A stretch of DNA of 45,077 nucleotides from an uncultured Muribaculaceae bacterium. Lineage in GTDB: Bacteria > Bacteroidota > Bacteroidia > Bacteroidales > Muribaculaceae. How positions within the stretch are numbered: position 1 is the stretch's first letter; every line of letters begins with the position of its first letter. The notes under the pieces are model-generated. The model made no database searches. It had not been told where the DNA came from and saw nothing but the letters and a program-made list of their open reading frames with translations. The DNA lies in assembly GCA_910578035.1 (NCBI GenBank), contig CAJTOB010000020.1, forward strand, positions 1-45,077, written 5' to 3'. This document shows positions 7,871 to 17,267 of this stretch, in pieces. Position numbers and translations under genes: made by a program.

Positions 7871-9072
7871 TACTTTTCTACTGGGTCGAAATATGTGTCC
7901 GGTTTGGCGGGATTGAAGATTTCGTTACAATACATTACCGTCACCAGGTCTTCGGTGTCAGAAAGATTGATGATGTTGTGGGTATAGCCCGGGAGCATTA
8001 TCACAGACTGTATTTTGTCGCCGCTCACTTCATAGTTGAGCACTTCGTCAGAACCTTCACGGCGCATCTGTATCAGTCCATGCCCTTTTACAACTATAAA
8101 TTGCTCCCATTTCGTGTTGTGCCAGTGCTGGCCCTTGGTGATGCCCGGTTTCGAAATATTGATGCTTACCTGTCCGCAGTTTAGCGTATGGACCAGCTCT
8201 GTGAAGCTGCCGCGGTCGTCGGTATTCATCTTCAGATCGAAGATAGCCTTCTCCTTCGGCAGATAGCTGAGATATGTCGAAAACAAGCGTTTGGCAAAAC
8301 TGTCGGCCGGAATCTCCGGAATCATCAGGCTTGCAGGCATTTCCGAAAACTTGTGAAGCAACTCTACAATCTCGCCCAAAGACACATGGAATGTGGTCGG
8401 CACATAGCAATATCGGCCATCTTCACGGCCGACGGCCTCTACGCCGTCAAATTCGCAGTGATGCTCTTTCCCTTGGAGCGCATCAATCATTTCTTCAACG
8501 AGGTCATCGATGTAAAGCAGCTCAAGCTCGACAGCCGGGTCGTTGACCTGGATTGGCAGACCCTTGGCTATATTATTGCAGAACGTCGCCACGGCAGAGT
8601 TGTAATTCGGGCGGCACCACTTGCCGAAGAGATTCGGAAAGCGGTAGACAAGCACCTTAGCGCCCGTCTCGCTGCCATACGCAAAAAACAGCTCCTCGCC
8701 GGCCCGCTTGCTTTCGCCATAGGGATGACCGGCATAGCGCCCTATGAGAGTAGCCTGAATAGAGCTGCTCAGCATCACCGGGCAACTGTTGCCATGCTTC
8801 CGGAGAGTATCGAGCAGAGTCGAGGCAAAACCGAAATTGCCCTTTCGAAAATCCTCAGGATTCTCCGGGCGGTTTACCCCCGCAAGATTGAACACGAAAT
8901 CGGCTTCGCGGCAATACCGCTCCAAATCCTCGGGCTGCGAATCGATGTCATACTCAAAGACCTCGTCGATACACACCGGGTAATTCTTCGCCTTGCCCTC
9001 TTTTATATTATTCAGCTGTGCGCACAGATTCTTGCCTACGAACCCCTTGGCGCCTGTGACAAGTACTTTCAT
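7870..9072 (-). CDS. capF: CapF-type bifunctional reductase/epimerase
   Basis: A 400-residue protein of the WbjC/FnlB/CapF type. The N-terminal SDR domain starts VLVTGAKGFVGKNL, and the C-terminal cupin domain (about 275-400) contains PGITKGQHWHNTKWEQF, KGHGLIQMR and PGYTHNIINLS. In Staphylococcus aureus CapF the cupin performs C-3 epimerisation and the SDR domain reduces the 4-keto group in the UDP-L-FucNAc pathway. I chose ATG 9072; the GTG 3 bases earlier is less likely. It overlaps the stop of capE by one base (TGATG). Confidence 0.94.
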   Translation of the reverse strand: MKVLVTGAKGFVGKNLCAQLNNIKEGKAKNYPVCIDEVFEYDIDSQPEDLERYCREADFVFNLAGVNRPENPEDFRKGNFGFASTLLDTLRKHGNSCPVMLSSSIQATLIGRYAGHPYGESKRAGEELFFAYGSETGAKVLVYRFPNLFGKWCRPNYNSAVATFCNNIAKGLPIQVNDPAVELELLYIDDLVEEMIDALQGKEHHCEFDGVEAVGREDGRYCYVPTTFHVSLGEIVELLHKFSEMPASLMIPEIPADSFAKRLFSTYLSYLPKEKAIFDLKMNTDDRGSFTELVHTLNCGQVSINISKPGITKGQHWHNTKWEQFIVVKGHGLIQMRREGSDEVLNYEVSGDKIQSVIMLPGYTHNIINLSDTEDLVTVMYCNEIFNPAKPDTYFDPVEK

Positions 9073-10121
9073 CACTGCACGAAATTTCCGGCTCCGTTGA
9101 GCTCATTCTGAATATACTCCAACGCCGCAATCTTGGCCTTGGTTTCCTCTACACTCAGCTGGCGTGTATTGTTGGAGTTGAATTCAGAGAGAGTATTGCG
9201 GGTCTCGTCGCCCTCCTTGAAGAACTTATCGTAGTTGAGACCACGGTTGTCGGCAGGCACACGATAGAAATTGCCAAGGTCTTCTGCTTTGGCACATTCC
9301 TCGTTCGTAAGCAGTGTCTCATACATTTTCTCGCCATGACGGATACCGATCACTTTGATATCCTCTTTTTTGCCCCCGAAAAGCTCGCAGACGGCCTCCG
9401 CCTGTGTGCCGATGGTACAAGCGGGCGCCTTCTGCACAAGAATATCGCCGTTCTCGCCATGCTCAAACGCAAAAAGCACAAGGTCTACCGCCTCCTCCAG
9501 GCTCATGATGAAGCGAGTCATCGACGGCTCCGTCAGAGTAATCGGATTGCCCGAACGAATCTGCTCTATCCACAGAGGAATCACCGACCCGCGCGAGCAC
9601 ATCACATTGCCATAACGGGTGCAGCAGATTTTGGTCTTGCCCGAATAGCGGCTCTTGGCAACAGCCACCTTCTCCTCGATAGCCTTCGTGATACCCATGG
9701 CATTGATAGGGTAAGCAGCCTTGTCGGTAGATAGACAAATCACAGCCTCTACGCCCGCCTCAATGGCTGCCGTGAGAATATTGTCGGTTCCGATAACATT
9801 GGTCTTCACAGCCTCCATCGGGAAAAACTCGCAGCTCGGCACCTGCTTCAGTGCCGCCGCATGGAAGATATAGTCCACACCTGGCATCACATTTTTGCAC
9901 GACTGCAAATTGCGCACGTCGCCGATGTGGAATTTTATTTTGTTAGCCACCTCAGGGAAACGCACCTGATACTCATGGCGCATATCGTCCTGTTTCTTCT
10001 CATCGCGGCTGAAAATACGGATTTCCTTTATGTCGGTGTTCAGAAAACGGCGCAATACCGCATTGCCGAACGACCCCGTGCCTCCCGTAATCAGGAGCGT
10101 CTTATCCTTAAAAACTGACAT
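9072..10121 (-). CDS. capE: UDP-GlcNAc 4,6-dehydratase/5-epimerase, CapE-type
   Basis: A 349-residue short-chain dehydrogenase-like enzyme of the FlaA1/PseB/CapE group. Seen: NAD-binding GGTGSFG (13-19), STDKAAYPINAMGITKA with the MxxxK variant of the catalytic YxxxK motif (Met142, Lys146), and a C-terminal segment including GEKMYETLLTNEE. It begins UDP-L-FucNAc synthesis by dehydrating and epimerising UDP-GlcNAc (WbjB/FnlA equivalent). Its gene opens the capE-capF-capG trio, which is richer in G+C than the glycosyltransferases upstream. Confidence 0.94.
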   Translation of the reverse strand: MSVFKDKTLLITGGTGSFGNAVLRRFLNTDIKEIRIFSRDEKKQDDMRHEYQVRFPEVANKIKFHIGDVRNLQSCKNVMPGVDYIFHAAALKQVPSCEFFPMEAVKTNVIGTDNILTAAIEAGVEAVICLSTDKAAYPINAMGITKAIEEKVAVAKSRYSGKTKICCTRYGNVMCSRGSVIPLWIEQIRSGNPITLTEPSMTRFIMSLEEAVDLVLFAFEHGENGDILVQKAPACTIGTQAEAVCELFGGKKEDIKVIGIRHGEKMYETLLTNEECAKAEDLGNFYRVPADNRGLNYDKFFKEGDETRNTLSEFNSNNTRQLSVEETKAKIAALEYIQNELNGAGNFVQ

Positions 10122-10150
10122 ATAAAGTTTATTTATTCTTGTTTGTCTGA

Positions 10151-11239
10151 TTATTTAGTTGCTAATGTAATAAAGTTATTGATTAGCTCGCTAAAGGTTT
10201 CGTTATCTTTGTTTATTCTATTTGAAAAATTAGTTCGCCCCTCGTTATACTTGTTGAAATCAAAGTTCTCGATATATAAGGAGATTTGAGATTCGATAGT
10301 CGCGATATTATCAATGCAAATACCTAACGAATAACGTTTCACATATTTACTCTGTTCGCTATTTTCATTTACTATTATGGGCTTACCAACTATGGCACTT
10401 AGATACAGCCTATTACTTAATAACAAAGCGCTATTGTAATTCATTGGCATAAAAGCGTTTATCATTTCGCAACTTCTAGCAATGAATAATTCATCGACTT
10501 TTTTATAAGCACCCGTAAAAAGAATATTAGTTAGTTTATGCTCTGAAACAAAGTTTTTAAGGCTATCTAAGGCATAGCCTTTTCCTGCATATATAAGTTC
10601 GAAAGATTGATTATTGCCCAATGATTTCAAAATTATGGAATTGGCCTCAAAATCTCGAATTTGTCCTATTGTGAGTATGCGATAGGGTTTATTTCGAAAA
10701 ATAATATCAGAACTAAAATCAGTAAATGCTGTGGGGTGAATGTTATGTGAAAGCACATAGTTTACACCCGAAGGCAAAAAATCCTCAAAACCAGTTGATG
10801 AAACAACTGTAGCATAGCTGTTTTTGACTAGTTTGTGAAATTGTTTTCTAAATAATGGATTCCTTAAAGTCGGACTAAAATCGCGAATATCAATTATATA
10901 TTTTCCGTTAAATTTTCGTAGAGATTTTTTTATAAAAAGAGTTGTCTGGATTGTAAAAGAGACTATGCCGTCATAATGGTTTGTCTTTATTACATTAGCT
11001 GCGAATTTAGCAAAACGATGCATATCCAACATTTTACCGATTGGATTTCGTCGAATTGGCGAAATCCGATTAAATACGTGATAGTTATTTGGATATTGCT
11101 TGTCAATTTTTCCACTACGGTTCCATATGATATAATCAATAGAAACGTTTTTTAAACCAAAATAATGCTCATAATAAGATATATACGGAGCGTCTTCAGG
11201 CAATGACATCATTATGAAAAGTACTTTTCTTGGGCGCAT
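10151..11239 (-). CDS. glycosyltransferase, GT4-like
   Basis: A 362-residue GT-B type glycosyltransferase. The N-terminal half begins with a basic Rossmann start (RPRKVLFIMMSLPEDAPYIS). The C-terminal half has YRILTIGQIRDFEANSIIL, ELIYAGKGYALDSLK, and LLLSNRLYLSAIVGKPIIV in the donor-binding position. The usual EX7E donor motif is not clear, so it is a divergent member. The gene is strongly A+T-rich and belongs to the central cassette that sets the repeat-unit structure. Donor and linkage cannot be read from the sequence. Confidence 0.82.
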   Translation of the reverse strand: MRPRKVLFIMMSLPEDAPYISYYEHYFGLKNVSIDYIIWNRSGKIDKQYPNNYHVFNRISPIRRNPIGKMLDMHRFAKFAANVIKTNHYDGIVSFTIQTTLFIKKSLRKFNGKYIIDIRDFSPTLRNPLFRKQFHKLVKNSYATVVSSTGFEDFLPSGVNYVLSHNIHPTAFTDFSSDIIFRNKPYRILTIGQIRDFEANSIILKSLGNNQSFELIYAGKGYALDSLKNFVSEHKLTNILFTGAYKKVDELFIARSCEMINAFMPMNYNSALLLSNRLYLSAIVGKPIIVNENSEQSKYVKRYSLGICIDNIATIESQISLYIENFDFNKYNEGRTNFSNRINKDNETFSELINNFITLATK

Positions 11240-11251
11240 AGCAGATGTTTT

Positions 11252-12475
11252 TTAGAGATTTATGCCTGAAAATAAGTTTATGATACGTTTACACTGAATA
11301 TTTGCAGTTTTATTACTGAGAATATAATCACGCCCGCTTTGATTTTTTTTATTGCGTTCTGATTTATCCATTTTAAGAATATCATTAATCTTATTTATCC
11401 ATGAATCTGTATCTTCAGACTCTGGATAATTTAGATATTGGTCATATTCCTTAGGTATTCCCGGCAATCTGTTCATTATTACAGTCTTTCCTGCTAATAA
11501 ATATTCGATAGTCTTGGACGGAAAAGAGTATTTGGTATATTCTCCTGCCGAAGAGCGGGGATTTGCTAAAATTGTTGCAATAGATTGTAGTCTTATCGCT
11601 TCAGAAGAATCAACGAGCCCAAAGAATTTGATGCATTTTGACTGAGCTGCAATTTTTTCTATTTCTTCGGCACATTCGCCAGAACCGCAAATCCAAAGTT
11701 CAGTGTTGTCAAAATTACCTTTTGTAAAAACTTCGATGAGATTCATTACACCGAATATACGCCTTAGCGTGCCTGCGTAGAGTATTATTTCCTTGTCGGA
11801 TTGAATTGAGTTTTCAGATATTTTTTTATTTTTATCTATTAGCCCCTCCATCACAATATAATCTGATTTCGGCACATTGTAGAAATCATTCATTGCATCG
11901 GTCAGGAAAACATATTTATCATACTGTTTAGAGAGGTAAGCAGTGAATCTGTTTAAGACAGATACGATTCTACTTTTGACACCTTTCTTATTGTCCATTC
12001 TGGTTATACACTCAGGTACATCAGGAATAATCAATACTTTGTTTATCTTTTTGCCGACAAATTTACAAGCTATTTCCAATGCGATGGAATGTATAATATT
12101 AGGGGTGTTGACAACCACGTTGACAACATTTCCTTCATATTTTTTAAGTTCAGAACACAATACTCTAACTAAAGAAAATATAGAAGACAGAGTATTGACA
12201 AATGCTAAATTAAAGAAGCCAGTACTCCGAATAGTAATGCCATTCTCTATGTATTGCTCTTTTTTTATAATAGCTTTCTTATTATTGTGCGGAAATGAGA
12301 AAACCATAGGTGATGTAACAACTCTGAGGTTTACATCATCATTTGAAGAGAAACCTGCAATAAGCGATTTCTCAAAATTATGATTGGAAAACCCCACTTT
12401 GCCATCAGTGTCTTGAGATATTGTCTCAAGTATTTTTTTAGGATAAAATCGACCTAAAAATAAGATATTCATCAT
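11252..12475 (-). CDS. glycosyltransferase family 4
   Basis: A 407-residue GT-B protein. The N-terminal region starts NILFLGRFYPKK. The donor domain has EIILYAGTLRRIFGVMNLI, ELWICGSGE, and the loop SFPSKTIEYLLAGKTVIMN, where the Glu sits in the nucleotide-binding position. Two ATGs (12475, 12472) are adjacent. It lies 14 bases after wzy and 12 bases before the next transferase in the same operon. A+T-rich, like its neighbours. Substrate unknown. Confidence 0.85.
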   Translation of the reverse strand: MMNILFLGRFYPKKILETISQDTDGKVGFSNHNFEKSLIAGFSSNDDVNLRVVTSPMVFSFPHNNKKAIIKKEQYIENGITIRSTGFFNLAFVNTLSSIFSLVRVLCSELKKYEGNVVNVVVNTPNIIHSIALEIACKFVGKKINKVLIIPDVPECITRMDNKKGVKSRIVSVLNRFTAYLSKQYDKYVFLTDAMNDFYNVPKSDYIVMEGLIDKNKKISENSIQSDKEIILYAGTLRRIFGVMNLIEVFTKGNFDNTELWICGSGECAEEIEKIAAQSKCIKFFGLVDSSEAIRLQSIATILANPRSSAGEYTKYSFPSKTIEYLLAGKTVIMNRLPGIPKEYDQYLNYPESEDTDSWINKINDILKMDKSERNKKNQSGRDYILSNKTANIQCKRIINLFSGINL

Positions 12476-12489
12476 GTGCTATATGACAA

Positions 12490-13686
12490 TCAAAGATTAT
12501 TTCGTTTCGAGCACATCACTTGCCCGATGCCCGTGAATAATAGAAAGAACCAGAAATACTGAGGTAAGCCTTCGATAATTGGTTCTACCATGCACTGAGT
12601 AACAAGTGTGAGTGCAATTAGACTGAAAAAGATTTTATCAAAATAATCTATTTTTTTATTCCTGATTAATTTAAATGAGTTCTTTATAAATTGGATAAGG
12701 ACAATTATCAATATAATAAAGCATATCAATCCGCCTTTAAGACCAGTGTCAAGCCATAGGTTATGTGCATAGTTATATTGATTCCCAAATTTTAGCCCTT
12801 TGGCCCCGCCCCATGGCTGAGCCATTATTTGTTCTAATGCCAGAATCATTCTCTCGTCACGTCCACCTAAAGAACTGACATCGTGCCCATGTATTTCTCT
12901 GTTTGAATAAAAGTCTACAGCATCAAAGAAAAATTTCGAATTCTCAATATAGTAGAAAAAAATAAGTGCTAATATGATTAATACAAGCCCAACATATACT
13001 ATTTTTTTGAGATTGAAAGGGGTTAAAATCAGTACTCCTATGAAGGATATCAAAACTAATACCAGTCCAGTTCTATTCAACAGGTGAACAGTTGAGAATA
13101 TAGCAAGGACACTACCTACAAAGAGGATAATCTTAAAAAGATTGTGGATTTTTGAATTTGGCTGAACAATCATCATGCCACTGCTTCCTAATAATAAGGA
13201 CAACATTATACCATATCTGGTCGCACTTATGGCTGCTTCTTCTTTTCCGAATCCAACGCTTCTTGTTGTGTTTATCAGATTGCCGGTGTTAACTGTATCT
13301 ATTATATTAGACAATATAGCTGGTATACCTAAGCAAATAATGAGTAGAATAAGAAGCATTTCAATGCTATTGACTGATTTGAATCTTGAACCTATATATT
13401 TACCTGTCATATATGCCATGGGTGGATATATTAGTGTAAAAATCAGGGCGGAAGCGGTCATCGTATTACCTGCAAAAAGCCACGCGAAAGTGTAGGTAAT
13501 AGAAAACAAACATAAAAGTACAAATAAGTAATCCCAATACTTATAGAAGAATATAAATGGAATCAGCAACGCTAATATGTACATGCAATAGCCTCCCATT
13601 ACCATAGGGAGCATTCCAATACAAAGGATTACAATAATCCAGATATTGGAACGAAAATCTTTAGATACGAGTTTGTTTGTTTTCAT
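12490..13686 (-). CDS. wzy: O-antigen/capsule polymerase (Wzy-like)
   Basis: A 398-residue inner-membrane protein with about ten hydrophobic segments and a long hydrophilic loop at about 255-310 (including SLGGRDERMILALEQI and GLKFGNQYNYAHNLWLDTGLKGG). That pattern, the position among glycosyltransferases and wzx, and the O-antigen-ligase-like HNLWLDTG motif fit a Wzy polymerase, which joins lipid-linked repeat units in the periplasm. An O-antigen ligase has a similar fold, but polymerase is the better choice in a cluster that also has wzx. It starts 2 bases after the preceding glycosyltransferase. Confidence 0.85.
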   Translation of the reverse strand: MKTNKLVSKDFRSNIWIIVILCIGMLPMVMGGYCMYILALLIPFIFFYKYWDYLFVLLCLFSITYTFAWLFAGNTMTASALIFTLIYPPMAYMTGKYIGSRFKSVNSIEMLLILLIICLGIPAILSNIIDTVNTGNLINTTRSVGFGKEEAAISATRYGIMLSLLLGSSGMMIVQPNSKIHNLFKIILFVGSVLAIFSTVHLLNRTGLVLVLISFIGVLILTPFNLKKIVYVGLVLIILALIFFYYIENSKFFFDAVDFYSNREIHGHDVSSLGGRDERMILALEQIMAQPWGGAKGLKFGNQYNYAHNLWLDTGLKGGLICFIILIIVLIQFIKNSFKLIRNKKIDYFDKIFFSLIALTLVTQCMVEPIIEGLPQYFWFFLLFTGIGQVMCSKRNNL

Positions 13687-13688
13687 GA

Positions 13689-14912
13689 TTAAAGAGTTGC
13701 TTCGCGGTAGGAATTTAGAAGTGAATCCATGATTTTGTTGTGGTCGTATAACTCAACCGCAGAATCTAAAGATTGTATAGTATAATCATCAAATATTTCA
13801 CATACTTTTTTTGCCAATATTTCAATCTCTTCGAAGCGATATAGAACACGTGGATTCATTCCTACAATTTCAGGTATACCTCCAGCGAAAGTTGCAAGAT
13901 ATGGCATACCTAGCATTTGAGCTTCTCCAAGCGAATTCGGACTGTTTTCTATCGCGGAACAACATACAAATATATTTGCTTTCAAATATTGTTCACACAT
14001 TTTTTCTTCACTTAGTAATCCAGTGAATACAACATGGTTGCGTAAGTTATATTTATTGATAAGCTTTTTTAGATATTTGCCATATGCCGTTATACGCCAA
14101 AATGGTTTTACAGTTTCGTCGCTGCCTGCCACATATATTTTAGTATCAGGATATTGTCTTAGTATAAGTGGCAACGCTTTTAGTAACATATGTAGTCCTT
14201 TTATCGGATAAGATGCTTGAGAAACGAAAATTGTATGTGGTTCACAATTCTCATACGTCCATTTTGCTTTATAAAAAGATTGGCGCAATGTCTCTCCAAC
14301 GTGATGATATTTCACATTAGGGTTTATAGCCCAGCAATGAGCTTTGTCCCATTCTGTTCTACCAATTATATGATTAACACTTCGGATAAGTTCTTGTTCT
14401 GTCTCTCCTGTTTTTTTAAATGAATTCTGGCTTGCTAAAAAACCTCCATTTCTCAATATATCACGGAATGTAAGAGTCTTGAGGTTCTCTCTCTCAATGC
14501 CATCAGTATAATATCTGGATATCACACTAACTAAGCCTTGAACAGAAACAATAACGCCTTTATTTCCACATGCTTTCACATAGGCTAAACCGTGAGGAAA
14601 TTCTGTTCCATGAATATGCACAACATCAGGCTCGTAATCTAGTTTAATTTGTTCCCAGTATGATTCAAGACTACGATTATATTTGTTTTTTTGTTTGCCT
14701 TCAAGAGGAAGAAGATAATAAGTTATATTTTCAATTTTTTTGACTATAAGTTCCTTACCTTGATATACTGTTGCTACGGCAATTTTACAATCAGGAATAG
14801 CTTTAAGGCAATCTAAAGACGAATACATCCATGCACCTATAACAGGAAGCGGCCACCCCATTTCTTTACACAAGGCAGGCATAGCTATATTTGTAATCCA
14901 CAGAATTCGCAT
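13689..14912 (-). CDS. glycosyltransferase family 4
   Basis: A 407-residue GT4 enzyme with a clear donor domain: HTIFVSQASYPIKGLHMLL, KIYVAGSDE, then CSAIENSPNSLGEAQMLGM with the EX7E-type motif and FAGGIPEIVG. The N-terminal part begins MRILWITNIAMP and includes VDVVHIHGTEFPHG-like residues for the acceptor lobe. It ends 2 bases before wzy and follows wzx by 4 bases. A+T-rich. It adds one sugar of the repeat unit on the cytoplasmic face; which one is not visible. Confidence 0.9.
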   Translation of the reverse strand: MRILWITNIAMPALCKEMGWPLPVIGAWMYSSLDCLKAIPDCKIAVATVYQGKELIVKKIENITYYLLPLEGKQKNKYNRSLESYWEQIKLDYEPDVVHIHGTEFPHGLAYVKACGNKGVIVSVQGLVSVISRYYTDGIERENLKTLTFRDILRNGGFLASQNSFKKTGETEQELIRSVNHIIGRTEWDKAHCWAINPNVKYHHVGETLRQSFYKAKWTYENCEPHTIFVSQASYPIKGLHMLLKALPLILRQYPDTKIYVAGSDETVKPFWRITAYGKYLKKLINKYNLRNHVVFTGLLSEEKMCEQYLKANIFVCCSAIENSPNSLGEAQMLGMPYLATFAGGIPEIVGMNPRVLYRFEEIEILAKKVCEIFDDYTIQSLDSAVELYDHNKIMDSLLNSYREATL

Positions 14913-14916
14913 ATGT

Positions 14917-16170
14917 TCAATTTTGGGGCTGCTTTATAAATATTAGCAATAATAAATTGATAATAGAGAAGATAATGTATGAGAGTACCATGACCCAAGC
15001 CCCACCATAAAACTCCCATCGGTCAACAGCTAACGGCATTGCGATTACGATAAGTATGCTGCCAATTATTGATGTGTAGAGGTATAGTCTTGGTCGATTG
15101 GTCGCTATCGAATAGTTATTTATCAAATAATAAATTGCACTGGTTATTGTGGATAAAGCAATAATCTGAGCAAAAGGAGTCGATGCAGTATATCGTCCAG
15201 CTGTAAGAATTGATATTATGTATGGTGCGAGTAATATAAAAATAAAAGCAATAGAGGCAATCAACACAATTTGTAAAATGCAAAATTTTGCGTATTTTTT
15301 CCACTGTTTTTTGATTGTGGTCTCATATATGTCCGGTTGGAATGTACTTCCTATTGCAGTCTGAAAAACGGTAAGATAAGTACCTATAGATACCCCTACT
15401 ACGTATATGCCATATTCAGTTGTCTTTCCTATGCTTTCAAGATATGTTGTAGAAAACCCGTGAGTAAAGTATCCCAACATTGCACTTAGTGCTAATGGCA
15501 AACAGAATATAAAGATTTTTTTAAAATCTCGTAAATGCGTTTCTATTTTTAATTCTGTTTTAAAGCAGAAGAGCATTATGAGGAAAACAATAAGGTTGCA
15601 AAGAAGTGGAGCCAATAATTTGCCAAAAGCGCCCCATTTCAAGAAAATTACGAATAATACAGTAAGAAATATATTAAGAAGTCCGTTGCCAACAGTAATC
15701 TTAAAAAAAGAACTTGCTTGCTTCTTCATTCTGTACTGTGATAATTTCAGATTATAAAGGCCTGTTAATGGTAACGAAAAAACCATCAATGCGAGATATG
15801 GCGATATCGGAAAAGTCAAAGACTGATAGAAATATTTCAAATAAATGCCTAATGCGGCAAAACAAATTATTGAAACCATTCCCGAAAACCATATCAAAGA
15901 TTTTGCTATTATTGCTACTAGCTGTGTTTGTTCATGCTCAGAACATCTGAAATATTCTTTTATATAATAATGAATTAAATAAAAAACTATTATAGGGCTG
16001 ATTAATGATGAAAAGGATGTATAAAACCCACTTATAGCATAGTCTTCTGGACTCATATTTTTTGCAATCCAAGGATTGACAAGTAAACTGAGCAGCATCG
16101 GAAATAGTGATGCCCCAAAATATGCAGATAAGTTATTGAAGTAGGATTTATATTTACTTATATCAATCAT
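14917..16170 (-). CDS. wzx: flippase for lipid-linked repeat units (Wzx-like)
   Basis: A 417-residue polytopic membrane protein with about 12 hydrophobic stretches spread evenly over its length. It begins with the MATE/MOP-type first helix region YFGASLFPMLLSLLVNPW and the typical NMSPEDYAISGFYTSFSSL. It should flip undecaprenyl-linked oligosaccharide to the periplasmic face for Wzy. The start overlaps the end of the preceding glycosyltransferase gene by 8 bases. Very A+T-rich, consistent with a transferable serotype cassette. Confidence 0.9.
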   Translation of the reverse strand: MIDISKYKSYFNNLSAYFGASLFPMLLSLLVNPWIAKNMSPEDYAISGFYTSFSSLISPIIVFYLIHYYIKEYFRCSEHEQTQLVAIIAKSLIWFSGMVSIICFAALGIYLKYFYQSLTFPISPYLALMVFSLPLTGLYNLKLSQYRMKKQASSFFKITVGNGLLNIFLTVLFVIFLKWGAFGKLLAPLLCNLIVFLIMLFCFKTELKIETHLRDFKKIFIFCLPLALSAMLGYFTHGFSTTYLESIGKTTEYGIYVVGVSIGTYLTVFQTAIGSTFQPDIYETTIKKQWKKYAKFCILQIVLIASIAFIFILLAPYIISILTAGRYTASTPFAQIIALSTITSAIYYLINNYSIATNRPRLYLYTSIIGSILIVIAMPLAVDRWEFYGGAWVMVLSYIIFSIINLLLLIFIKQPQN

Positions 16171-17248
16171 GAAACACTCTTTTAAGGAGTTCTATTTGGT
16201 AATCAGAATTCCATTTGTCATTAATTACTGCATAGCAATTATGTCGTATGGACTCTCTTTTATCAGCAGAAAACTCTAACCATTCGTGAATCTTTTTACA
16301 AAAATCCTCAAAATTGTTGTTTTCATAGAGTAACCCGGTTTTATATTGCTTTATAACTTCGTATTCTGGCATTTGAGATTCGAAGTCGCTATGCGATATA
16401 ACAGGTGTGCCAAATTCTAGAGCATGAAGAGCCGTCAAGCCTACATTGCCTGGAGAAATGCATATGTCGGCATTATATATAAATTCTTTATTAAGTTCAT
16501 TATCATAATTTTCTCCAAAAAACCAGACTTTATCTTGTACTCCCAGAGAGATTGTTAATTGTTCAAGTTCTGTCTTACATGCGCCATCACCAATAACCAT
16601 AAGGTTACATGAGCCTAACGCACTAATGGCTTTAATAACCCAATCAAGCTTCTTTTGGGGGGTTAGACGCCCTATGAATAACAAAGTTGGATTACTATTC
16701 TTAAAGTGTTTTATATATATATCGGATTCATAATCCATTGGCTTGATTCGTTTAGTCAATGAATTATAGATGACATGAATTTTAGTTGAATCATATCCTA
16801 GTTCCTCAAGACGCTTTTTGCCACCTTCTCCATACGTGAAGAAACCAGAGAGATTCCGATATAGAAAATCGTTTAGGAAATGTAATTTACCTCCTTTTGC
16901 TTTAATTCCGTGCCCCCAACCATATATCTTTTTCCCTAATAATTTGCAACCAAGAATCAGAGGGATATATGAAAATACAAAGTCACCAGTAATTAAGAAT
17001 GTATCAAATTGTTTAAACGCTAAACGCCAGGCTTTTGTGCGCCAAAGAAAATGTTTTAAGATTACCTTATTCCTGAATTCAATGGGTTCTTTCTTGAATA
17101 TTGAGTAATCAAGTTTAGCGATGCCACTATTTTTCCCTTCATATACTTCTTTGCCAAAATAGAATTGAGAATCAAAATTATCATCTATGGCTTTATAAAT
17201 GCTTTCTCTATATAGAGGCGCATAGTTGAAAAAGCAGCAAAGTTTCAT
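16163..17248 (-). CDS. glycosyltransferase family 4
   Basis: A 361-residue GT4 protein. It starts MKLCCFFNYAPLYRESIY (the acceptor lobe). In the donor lobe are TLLFIGRLTPQKKLDWVIK, LMVIGDGACKTELE and GNVGLTALHALEFGTPVISH, in which the Glu of ALEFGTP lies at the nucleotide-binding position. It is the first gene of the A+T-rich cassette, 19 bases after ugd, and it overlaps wzx by 8 bases. Sugar specificity is unknown. Confidence 0.9.
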   Translation of the reverse strand: MKLCCFFNYAPLYRESIYKAIDDNFDSQFYFGKEVYEGKNSGIAKLDYSIFKKEPIEFRNKVILKHFLWRTKAWRLAFKQFDTFLITGDFVFSYIPLILGCKLLGKKIYGWGHGIKAKGGKLHFLNDFLYRNLSGFFTYGEGGKKRLEELGYDSTKIHVIYNSLTKRIKPMDYESDIYIKHFKNSNPTLLFIGRLTPQKKLDWVIKAISALGSCNLMVIGDGACKTELEQLTISLGVQDKVWFFGENYDNELNKEFIYNADICISPGNVGLTALHALEFGTPVISHSDFESQMPEYEVIKQYKTGLLYENNNFEDFCKKIHEWLEFSADKRESIRHNCYAVINDKWNSDYQIELLKRVFHD

Positions 17249-17267
17249 TCGTATTTATAGCAAAGAT

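Noticed and set aside
8188..9111. A 307-codon plus-strand frame opposite capF
   Set aside because: Antisense shadow of a well-supported enzyme; no independent promoter or ribosome-binding signal.
13689..17248. A new defence system hidden in the A+T-rich block
   Set aside because: All genes there have clear glycosyltransferase, flippase or polymerase features; composition alone is typical of capsule cassettes.
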